Made by a program: the position numbers and the translations under genes. From Triangularia verruculosa (lineage: Eukaryota > Ascomycota > Sordariomycetes > Sordariales > Podosporaceae): DNA of 64,000 nucleotides. How positions within the stretch are numbered: position 1 is the first letter of the stretch; every line of letters begins with the position of its first letter. This document shows positions 11,055 to 19,856 of this stretch, one piece after another. The notes under the pieces were generated by a model. It saw only the letters and a program-made list of their open reading frames with translations. It was not told the origin of the DNA and searched no databases. The DNA lies in the NCBI GenBank assembly GCA_033296885.1, contig MU863931.1, positions 62,001 through 126,000 of the forward strand, read 5' to 3'.

Positions 11055-11780
11055 TCACCCCTGAAACACCGGCGGTCCAGGGGGCGTGTACTTATCAAAC
11101 GGCACATAGATGTTAAAGAACAAGCCCGGATCATCATACGTATAGCCCCTATTAAAGTCAAAATCCTGATCCGGCATCACATCCCCACCCCCCGTAACCT
11201 CAACCTGGACACAGCTAGGATAGCTCTCCGGCCCCCTCGTGTTATCAACCTTGAAGTTAATATCTGCCATATGCAAAGCCAGCAACTCCTGTCTCACCAA
11301 ATACTTCCCCGCCGCTAGACCCTTCGGCAACGTAAACTCAGCTCGCCCCTTGTTCGCAATCATCTTGATCGTAGCCCACTCCCCGTCCTCAAACCCTTCT
11401 TCCGCAATCTTGGACCAGATCGGCTGGGCACCATTACCCTCGGTAAAAGGCGCGATATAAGTGATGATTGCTCCTTTGTGAGAAGGGTCGAGGATGTCGG
11501 TCGGGTCTTCGGGACGGAAGTGGAACCAGCGGAAAGAAAGAGTTGCTCCGGCGGGGGCGCTGACGAAGGAAGGGACTGGGGTGCCGCCGTTGGTGTTGCA
11601 GACGATGTCGGGGGATTGGAGGTCGCGGACGGGATCGTTGGTTTTGGGGGAGCGGATGTATTTGTTGCGGCCGTCGCCTTGGTCTTTACCGTTGACCGAG
11701 ACGCTGAACATTGTTGCGTGGGCCGAGATTAGAGGGGTGAGGGCGAGGAGGGTGGCGAGGGTTGGTGTGCTGAAGAGCAT
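11055..11780 (-). CDS. AA9 lytic polysaccharide monooxygenase, atypical second sphere
   Basis: AA9 enzymes are secreted copper monooxygenases that oxidatively cut cellulose and, in some members, xyloglucan. Single exon, 241 residues, no CBM1. The signal peptide ends at Ala20 and the mature protein begins with His21 (SA|HATMF), the first copper ligand. The second ligand is His101 in PSHKGA, and Tyr187 in SYPSC is the axial residue. Cys61 and Cys190 probably form the conserved disulfide. In the usual AA9 pattern a His (LRHE) and a Gln (AQFYP) sit near the copper. Here they read VRQE (Gln164) and PESYP (Glu185), so both are substituted. The fold and copper ligands appear intact, but oxygen activation may differ. 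The gene lies at the edge of the GH3/GH31 island. Confidence 0.9.
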   Translation of the reverse strand: MLFSTPTLATLLALTPLISAHATMFSVSVNGKDQGDGRNKYIRSPKTNDPVRDLQSPDIVCNTNGGTPVPSFVSAPAGATLSFRWFHFRPEDPTDILDPSHKGAIITYIAPFTEGNGAQPIWSKIAEEGFEDGEWATIKMIANKGRAEFTLPKGLAAGKYLVRQELLALHMADINFKVDNTRGPESYPSCVQVEVTGGGDVMPDQDFDFNRGYTYDDPGLFFNIYVPFDKYTPPGPPVFQG

Positions 11781-12781
11781 TGTGATATTGGCTGTAAGAA
11801 GAATTTAGATGGAAAAGGAGAGACTGGCGCAAGCGCTGTTGTTGGGGATGAAAGAAAAGATTGTAGGGCAAATATGGTGAAGATGGAAAAGAAAGTTGGG
11901 ATATCGTGGCGCTTTATTTCGATACCTATGCAGATATCCCCAGACCGTCATGGCCTTGTGGAGTGGCCCGGGGTAAAAATGAGGTGAGATATGCGGCGAA
12001 CTGCGGAGAAAACATTCGCGTGGTGCTCGCGTGGTCAAGCATGGTCCTCGCCGATAACAAGGATGCAAGGCTTCAGGGAGCTCATTGGTGATCGCTGTCA
12101 TCTGAACGACAACGGCCAATGGCGGGGGCCACTTGGCCAGTCTGTGTTTCAGGGGACATTTCAGACGAGGCCAGGCTTTGTGGAAATCTATGCTGTTTCC
12201 CAGCGTAGTGGGTGGGAAGCTGGGCCCTGGGCTGGCTGTGCCGTCGGCCACATGATGTGTTACATAAGGCCATACAAAACACGACCGATATGCTTCTTTA
12301 CCAACATTGTATATGACTGTGCCGCCGGAATGCATCCTTCAATAACGTGTGCTGAACTACATCTTCCACCATCAATTGTTGCCACCTAGCTACCTAGCAT
12401 TTGGGAGAAGAGGCTCTGCCGTTTAACGAATAGAGAAAAGGGCTTGCGCGTTCTGTGTTACCCCCGAAGGTGGAAGAGCGCTCCTGATCACTTGGCGCTG
12501 TAATCCTCGGATCTCCTGCTTTCTCCTATTCGTGGAGATTGTCCAAAGCCCTAAGTCCGATTTGCTCAGCTGTGTGTCAGAGCTCATGCAAGCCACCGGA
12601 AGGCAGCTAAGATAAGACCAAGGCTGAGAGGCATAGATAAGTCGGTAGGCATCAAAGAGGGTTGAGGGGGGCTCTTCGCTATATACCTACATAGGTACCT
12701 TAACCGCAGAGCTGAAAGAAATTTTCCAAAGCAACGCTTTCACTAATACAAACGCTGACTCAATAACATCAAACCTCTACG
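11781..12781. promoter_or_regulatory. Divergent spacer between AA9 and ZZ-finger genes
   Basis: One kilobase between start codons pointing apart; it should contain both promoters. Open frames around 11805-12389 overlap on opposite strands and resemble no family. No specific binding site can be supported. Confidence 0.4.
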
Positions 12782-13897
12782 ATGGGAATTAAACCTATAA
12801 CCCCAACAGAAGCCCAGAGCCTTCCAGAACTGGAGCTACGAAAATGCGAATACCTTGCCCTCCGCGCCATGCTGCGTCATTCAGCAGCCGTGGGCTTTGG
12901 CGCCGCCACAACGAAAGCTGGACTTGTCGACCCGACGCTCATCACTCCTGCCGTCGCGTACTGCTTCACGCTGCTCAGCGCATATAAGCTAAGCAACGTG
13001 GTGCCCACGCTCCGTATTCTCCAAAAGGAAGTCGAGCGTCGGGGGTTGACACCCATGGCTCCAAAGACGAAGGATGGGCTCGAGGCCCTGGCCGCCGTGA
13101 CCTTTGGCCAGCTCACCGGCGGTGCGGTGGGCGGGGACTTGGCCGTGGCTGCGGGCTTTGATAAGTTGGCCGAGGAGATCATGAAGCAGACACTGGGCGA
13201 GGGGATCACGGGTTCGTCTGGAATTCTACTGGATCAAGAGGTTGCAGAGAAGATGGAGGAACAAGCCAGGGCTACGGCAGAAGCCAAGACGCACCTTCCT
13301 GGTGCTGGTGGTCCGCCGCCAAGAGGCTGTACCCGTCAGGGGGTGCATACTAGGATCTGGTGTGACAAGTGTGGGCATTCTATTGATACGGCTTTCGAGA
13401 GCTATTCCCGTCAGTTGCCTTATCGCTTGATTCAGAACCCCTGCTGACCACGGTTGCTCCGAGTACAGACTGCTGCCTCTGCGGTGGGGGCGAGAACTAC
13501 GACCTCTGCGCGTCCTGTAGAGACAAAGCAACGTCAACGGCTTGTAAATCAGGCCATTCACTCTACCTTATCAAGCCAGAGAACTCGCCCGATATCCCAA
13601 AGAGCAGGAGAAGCATTGTCGACGGTCTAGCGTGCGACTCATGTCATTATGGAATCGATGATGCCGACTTCTACCGTGAGTCAAGGGTCGAACTTTCTTT
13701 CGCTTATTTCTTGATCGGAAGAAATCAAGCTGATTCTCGATACAGAGTGCCAATCTTGCAACAGGAGACTTCATGAATTTGATATGTGTCTGGACTGCTT
13801 CCGGAACAACAAGACTTGCCCTTACGACCATTCGTGGGATAGATTTAGACGCGAGCATGCGGAATCCATAGGTAGCAAGTTGAAGCGGTGGTGGTAG
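12782..13897 (+). CDS. ZZ-type zinc-finger protein
   Basis: Three exons (12782-13409, 13469-13675, 13746-13897) give 328 residues; introns are 59 and 70 bp. The N-terminal 165 residues are Ala/Gly-rich and helical-looking with no recognised domain. The C-terminal half carries two Cys-rich modules of ZZ type: WCDKCGHSI with CCLCGGG and YDLCASC, then ACDSCHYGI with CQSC and FDMCLDCF. Both introns fall inside the zinc modules, and splicing restores the Cys spacing, which supports the model. ZZ domains bind two zinc ions and recognise partner proteins or N-terminal residues. The biological role is unknown; other fungal proteins with multiple ZZ or C1-like fingers are the nearest comparison. Confidence 0.8.
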
Positions 13898-14229
13898 AAA
13901 CACCGGAGGCGATGACATAGGTAGATATGGAGCTGGTAAGAACTCAGGGGCCCCCTATATCCCCATATTCATGTGGACCAGCTCCGCTTGCTTCAAGCCC
14001 AGTGCACCATGCGGTCCGTGATCCCGACACAGTGGAGAACAACACCAAACCGGCAACTCCGCCACCGTTGGCGCCCCTCGGCCCCGCGATCATCCGAGGA
14101 CCACGTTTTGGAACCTACCAGGTAAGCTGAACTTATTTTCTGTATAAACTGGACTCTCACTTACAAACAGACTTATCACCGCTCTCATACATACAGACTA
14201 CCTTATCTATCACCACTCAAACTCCCACA
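13898..14229 (+). other. Spacer and probable 5' leader of the acetyltransferase gene
   Basis: About 330 bp between the ZZ-finger stop and the acetyltransferase start. A 67-codon open frame at 13927 is proline-rich and resembles nothing; a CT-rich tract just before 14230 looks like a fungal 5' leader. Confidence 0.4.
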
Positions 14230-14994
14230 ATGTCCACCCCCGTACCCCCAGGCCACCCCGACTTCGACCCCGCCGAAAACAAACGGCGCATGGAAGCCGG
14301 CGAGCTCTACTACGCCTTCCACCCCGACATCTCAGGCGCCCGCCGGAAATGCATCGCCGCCTGCAACGACTTCAACGCCGTCGGCTCCCGCGCAGACTTC
14401 ACCAGACGCCAGATGGTGGAGTTGTGGAAAAAGTAACCCGCCTCTCTCCCCGAAGTGAAACACAATCTGACTCTCACCACCAGGATCATCTGCGACGACA
14501 GCCCCAACCCCCCCGTCCTCGCAGACACCCAGGCAGACGAGGCCCAGTTCACGCTCCAGTACCCCTACATCGACGGCCCGATCAAGGTCGACATGGGCTT
14601 CAACTTGAAGTTTGGGGAGCAGGTGTATGTTAATTACAACTCGACTTGGCTCGACACGAGCACCATCACGGTCGGGGCGAGGACGTTGATTGGACCTAAC
14701 TGTTCGTTTTACGCGGCTACGCACCCCGTTGATCCGTTTCAGAGAAACGGACTGAACGGGCCTGAGTCGGGGAAGCCGATTGTGATTGGGGAGGACTGCT
14801 GGTTTGGGGGGAATGTGACCGTGTTAGGCGGTGTGACAATCGGTAGGGGGGTTACGATTGGGGCTGGGAGTGTCGTCACCAAGGATGTTCCTGATTTTGT
14901 CGTTGTGGTTGGCAATCCCGCGAGGGTTGTGAGGAGGTTGGATGAGGCCAAGGAGAGGTGGGAGAGGGGTGAGAGGATTGGGGAGAGTGCCTAA
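14230..14994 (+). CDS. Hexapeptide-repeat acetyltransferase (maltose/galactoside O-acetyltransferase family)
   Basis: Transfers acetyl from acetyl-CoA to a sugar hydroxyl; members form trimers of left-handed beta-helices. Two exons (14230-14432 and 14484-14994) with a 51-bp intron give 237 residues. The N-terminal Mac-type segment is seen in KRRMEAGELYYAF. The beta-helix repeats include IGPNCSFYAATHPVD, with the likely catalytic His148, then IVIGEDCWFGGNVTVLGG, VTIGRGVTIGAG and the CoA-site ending VVTKDVPDF and VVGNPARVVR. The length matches fungal homologues of LacA/NodL. No signal peptide, so probably cytosolic. Codon use changes from C-rich before about 14640 to G/T-rich after it; the same trend is seen in other genes here. 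Physiological acceptor unknown. Confidence 0.92.
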
Positions 14995-15118
14995 GGTTCC
15001 TCTTGGAAAGAGAGTCTGGATCATAGCGTTGGAGTTGAACCAACTACATCTTGGATAGACCTGACCGAGCCTACTAGATCTTATTTGAAATGCTTTATTT
15101 ATCTTGCTCATCTGGTCA

Positions 15119-16456
15119 TTATTTCTTTGGTTTTTTCCACGGGACAGACCAACCGGACTTTGAGTTGGACGCACCAGTCTTGGCTTCTTCCACCTTCTTT
15201 GCCTCCTCCATCTTTCTCATCACCCCCTGCTGAAAGACCATCCACCTTGCCTCCATCTCCTGCTGACTAACTGCCGGTCTGCCTCCGAGAGGAGCAGTAT
15301 CGACATCGTTCTCACCGTTGTATTCTCCCTCTTTTACATGTAGAATCTGACAAAGCGATTCCGCCTTGCCAACAAGCCACTTTCCATGCACCATGCCGAG
15401 CTTCCAATGATCCGGTAACGAAGCAAAGCCCAGATAACCACCCAGCAAAGCTCCGGCAAAGCAAGCATTCGTATCTGCATCTCCTCCCTGCATAACCAGT
15501 TCCGTGATCAACTCTTCAAACAACCCAACACGGTCCATCACCCCACGACTCTTCCCAACCGCCATCCTCAGCAACACCACCCCGGCACCCAACGTCTTGT
15601 AAACATATCCAATCCCAGGCTCCTGATCCAGCCTCAACCCCGCAAGCCCTTCCTTCCCACCACAATATCTATCAAACTCGTCCCAGTCAAACCCTCCCTC
15701 CGAATCATCTCCCATACTCTCACAGTACCACGCCCTCCCCCTCCCAATCACCCCATCCACATCCCCCCCACTCCTAACCTCCCCTCTCACCACCGCCCGA
15801 ACCAGCCCGCTTCCAACCACACAAGCAACCACGCACCTCGGATCAACATGCGTAGCCCTCGAAATCTCAGCAGCAAGCTCAAAGCACCTACCCTCCCCCT
15901 CCCAAACCGTCATAAGCCCCACCGGATGCGTCCTCATCAGACTCCCGTTCGGCGCAGCCATCTTCTTCGTACCAACCTCCCAGTGCTCCCTCGCGATCTT
16001 TTCCGGTTCGGCATCGAACCCCTTGCTCATGAGCACCGTTCCCATCAGCTTTCCCAACCCCAGGGGCATGGTACCCAGCGGTTTGAACCCCTGACCCGCC
16101 CATATCCGGAGCCGAGAGGCCAAGTCTGCTTGGGTGGGGAAGACGTGATTGCTGGGGGTAGAGTTGTGCAGGAAGGAGAGGAGGAGGAGGATGGCGTGGT
16201 CGGTGTCGTCGGTCCAGTGGCCTGGGGTGAAGGGGGCGCGGTGGCGGTCGAGGTGGAAGGGGGTGGGGGTGGGGTGGAGGGTGAATTGGGCGGAGGGGTA
16301 GGAGGATTTGGATTGGGGGGAGGAGAGGAATTCGGTGTAGAGGCCGATTGTGTCGCCTAGGGCTGAGCCGATGAGGACGCCGGTGATGCGGTCTTGGAGG
16401 GTGGAGTGGAGGAGGTGGGTGAGGGATTGCTGCTGGAGGGAGTTTGTGGGTGACAT
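15119..16456 (-). CDS. ADP-ribosylglycohydrolase (DraG/ARH family)
   Basis: Hydrolases of this family remove ADP-ribose from proteins or related nucleotides using two magnesium ions. Single exon, 445 residues. The metal-binding motifs are all present: GDTIG (Asp35), WTDDTDH (residues 81-87; Thr82, Asp83, Asp84) and the C-terminal GGDADTNA (Asp327, Asp329, Thr330). The region between is all-alpha as expected. The last 50 residues are charged and Lys-rich, ending in PWKKPKK. No signal peptide or membrane segment. Its natural substrate in fungi is unknown. It is transcribed toward the acetyltransferase gene (3' ends converge, 124 bp apart). Confidence 0.93.
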   Translation of the reverse strand: MSPTNSLQQQSLTHLLHSTLQDRITGVLIGSALGDTIGLYTEFLSSPQSKSSYPSAQFTLHPTPTPFHLDRHRAPFTPGHWTDDTDHAILLLLSFLHNSTPSNHVFPTQADLASRLRIWAGQGFKPLGTMPLGLGKLMGTVLMSKGFDAEPEKIAREHWEVGTKKMAAPNGSLMRTHPVGLMTVWEGEGRCFELAAEISRATHVDPRCVVACVVGSGLVRAVVRGEVRSGGDVDGVIGRGRAWYCESMGDDSEGGFDWDEFDRYCGGKEGLAGLRLDQEPGIGYVYKTLGAGVVLLRMAVGKSRGVMDRVGLFEELITELVMQGGDADTNACFAGALLGGYLGFASLPDHWKLGMVHGKWLVGKAESLCQILHVKEGEYNGENDVDTAPLGGRPAVSQQEMEARWMVFQQGVMRKMEEAKKVEEAKTGASNSKSGWSVPWKKPKK

Positions 16457-16791
16457 TTTTGGGATATTGTGGTGATGTTGAAGGCTGGTGTTCAGTGGTG
16501 ATGAGGATGGAAAGTATACGGTGGTTAAAAACAGTGTTTCAGAGATGGTGAGGCAACCTGATCAGCCTTCGGGGCTGAGTTCTTGGCATTGCAGACCAAG
16601 CCGGAGCGGGTTAGCGCTTTCTACCTCGGTATATAGACTTGGTTGCAGTGATACGGTACCTATACCTTAGGTAGGTACCTACCTAGGTAAACTTCAGTCT
16701 CTTCACTTTCGTCATATCTGCCACACTTCTAACCTCGTTAGGTACCCAGATACACAGCATTCAAATCCCAGGGCGCCCTCTTTCTACCTAC
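16457..16791. other. Short spacer
   Basis: Contains the probable ADP-ribosylglycohydrolase promoter and the 3' region of the membrane-protein gene. A GGTACCTA-rich stretch near 16653-16690 is locally repetitive. No gene seen. Confidence 0.4.
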
Positions 16792-18963
16792 TTAGCCATA
16801 TTTCCGGAATGCAGTCGGCTTTTTCCCAGTTTCAGAAACATCTTTCATCACACGCTCTTCATCCCCGTCAAGCACTTGCTCGCTATGCAACCGCAGCTCT
16901 ACCCGACGCTCCTCAAACTCATCTTCACAAACCCTGGCCATCAGCCTCCATACCTCCCATTTATGCACCCCAACCCCAGTATTCTTCAGCAAATCACTCC
17001 CCTGGCTATTCATCGCCAACGTCATCAGCTCCCCGAGTTGCTCCCAGGCACTACTCCCAAACCCTCGATAGATACATGCCGTGCCCACAAAATGGACTAG
17101 CACAAGAAGCACATGAAGCAATAGAACTCCAAACGCAAGTTTGACCGACAAGCCCTCAAAGTTGTACTGGTAGATCAGCTCATGTCGATCAACATCCACC
17201 CACGCGTAATCTTGGATCCCCTCCTCTCTGAGAACTTGTTCGATACTGTAATTCTGCCCACGATACAGGTCCGCCCTCGACCACGTCAAATCGGAAAGGG
17301 CATCGACAAGATAAATCGCCAACGACCTCGACAGCGCTCGATACAACTCCGAATCCTCTGCCCCCTCGGCTGCGTAATCCCAGATACGGTCATAGGCAAA
17401 CCTTGACCCGTTAGCCGCCCTGCTGCTGGACTTGAGTCCGTAGTTTGAGCTGCCTCCTGGTGCCATATACAGCGAGTTGTTTAGGCTGTTCAACCAGGGA
17501 ACGGTCAGATGTATGACCTCGTCAGGGTTGGCGGATGCGTTGAGGGTGGAGTTCTTCATGGCGTAGGAGAACTGGGGGACGTCCCCGTTAGAGTAGGACC
17601 AGACGTCGGATTCCACCCAGCGGGTGTCGATGAAGCAGAGGGCTAGGGAGGTCCCGGTCATGTTGTACCGCGTCCAGAAGGTGGCTGATGCCTTGACTGG
17701 AGCGTGGTCGCCGAGGTCGAGGAAGCCGAAGTGGGCTTCGGAGGTGTAGGCTTCGTCGAGGAGCTCGTGGGGGATGAAGAAGGTTGGGTCGGTACGGTAG
17801 TAAAAACCGGGGGTGAGGAGGAAGTTGTAGGGAGCCTCGGCGAGTGTTTCGCCTCGGGGGTCCTTTCTTGGCCGGCTGGGGTCCGTACACTGGATGGAAA
17901 CTTGCGGTTGCTTCATTGTGAGATGTCCCCCCCTGCTGCTGGTGATGGTTGCTGTCTCTCGGTTCTGTACATTGTCAGATTTTGTCATGGAAAAGCTATC
18001 CGAGACTACAGCCGCGGAGTACTTCATTGGCGTTGTTGCCGCGACGACAATCTGTGGGATGTAGATCTCCCCCCAGGAGATCGATTTGCTTCCAGATGTG
18101 AGGTTGGCAGGAAGACCTCGGGTGCCACGTGCGACATTCGCCAACCAGGACCAGTCGATGCTATTCGGGTTGCTGTAGTCCCAATGGGCACATCTTGACG
18201 ACATTGTGTCGTTGGTCGCGGGACAGTAGTCCGGGACATGCGCCCTATCCATCGTCCTGGGATACACGCTCTCGAGGGGCCCCATTGAATACGGTCTAGA
18301 GGTACCAGAAAGCGTCGTCCACCAGCCAAGCTTTGGAAGCATCACGATACCCGAGCTTGCACCACATAGGGCGGCGATAAGGAAGCTCACCGTCATCAAC
18401 ACTACCATCCATACAGCCGGCAAAGTCAATCGGTGGATCTGCGTCAAAGGTGCCAGGAAGGACGAGCTGAAGAGGTAAAACGGTGAGCTCAGCTGGAACG
18501 GCGCGGTGAGATAGCCAAAAGGGATGCCCTGTGAACCGACGAGCTTGCGTCGAATATTGGCGTAAAGGATGTGGAAGAGTGAGGCGATGATGAGAGATTC
18601 GTGGATTTTGGCTGCGACCAAAAGAGCTGACAGAATGTTCGAGTTGACACCGGGCCATGACATTCGAAGTATGTGTAGAACCGCAAGTCCTATCGTCACG
18701 GCAACTGAAGGGAACTAGAACAGCAGGAATTGGCCGATAGATTTTTCAGTGTCGGTGTGGTAGACCATCTTGCGCGGCTCCTGGTTTTTTTCCTTGATCT
18801 CGGCATCTTCAAGGTCGTCCTCAAGTATCTGGATCCATTCCGGTTGTTTACTGTCCCGCTTCCTGGGTCTCGGTGGGAGCCCAGGTGCCGGTCTGGGTGG
18901 TAGAGGTGGAGGCTCATGTTGATCGTCAAAGTCCCGTTGAGTCGAGGCATCTGAGCTTGCCAT
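16792..18963 (-). CDS. Large fungal membrane protein of unknown function; in-frame TAG near the N-terminus
   Basis: An N-terminal proline/acid-rich cytoplasmic segment starts at 18963 (MASSDAST). It is followed by hydrophobic segments (VTIGLAVLHIL, then a helix around ALLVAAKIHESLIIASL, then VVLMTVSFLIAALCG), a lumenal or extracellular region of about 350 residues with many N-glycosylation sites, and one more helix near the C-terminus (LAFGVLLLHVLLVLVHFVG). Both halves are in the same frame but a TAG at 18717-18715 separates them. A 51-bp intron 18765-18715 (weak GTCTAC donor, CTAG acceptor) would remove it and give 706 residues. A 147-bp intron 18851-18705 (GTAAAC donor, TTCAG acceptor) would give 674. 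Both keep the frame. If neither is used the gene is broken. Family known to me only as uncharacterised. Confidence 0.65.
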
Positions 18964-19856
18964 GTCGGCTGTCAGACAACTTCTATCTGTCTGAGCAGAT
19001 TCAGCTCATGGTTCGAAGAGAAGGTTTCCCGATATTCATATTCTCGTGGACGCTATCGCGCTTGATGCCTTGGCGGCTAACAGTTGCGCTGTGCCACATC
19101 GTAGGTTTGATCGCCGCCCAAGCCTCAGATTTAGCGAATCAGAAGCAAGACTTTTTGCCTACCTCGACGCGGTGTAACCTGACCGCGGTCGGCTTAGGAT
19201 GCGCTACAGTCCTGAAATGCCCTGATGTGCAGAACGGGTCTATGGCCATCTCCTGTGAGCATACCTTAAATTTGATGACGTGAATACCTAGGTACGTATA
19301 AAGCACCATTAATTCCAGATCATAATGGGCTTCAACCAGAAGGCAACCCTAATCCTGTAAGCAGCATGCTCATCCGCCAAAGGAGCAAGATGGCGTGATT
19401 AGCACCTAAAGGTGTAGTGGTGCTCTCTCCTATAGGATCAATCCCCGTATTATACTCGGATTCCTTCCCATTTCAGCCATTTACGTGTGGTGGTTTTCGC
19501 TATGATTCGTCTGCTCAACGCCAAGCTGAACAATAGTGGCGGGGGCTGAGGCAGCATCAAGTTCGGTCTGGTGACCCAATGATCAGGTCTATCAGGATAT
19601 TGTGTCATCAGACTCGTTATTCCGATGGTCATGAATACGGACGATACGAGAAAGGTCATAGGCTTCGGTGACTGCCAGGTAGCTGCCTAGATGGATGAGA
19701 TGATGTATAAAGCCACATCAAGACCATGGATCTCGTCCCACCTCTTTCACCCTTTTCACTCTCCTGCCTTGGCATTGATATTCAATCTGGAACAATCACA
19801 CATCGAAGAAACATCCGTCTTTAACCTGATCTTGGATAATATTCAGACAGCAAAGC
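18964..19856. promoter_or_regulatory. Divergent spacer between membrane protein and subtilase
   Basis: Nearly 0.9 kb between divergent start codons, presumably containing both promoters. Nothing else recognisable: short open frames only, no RNA gene, no clear repeat. Confidence 0.4.
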
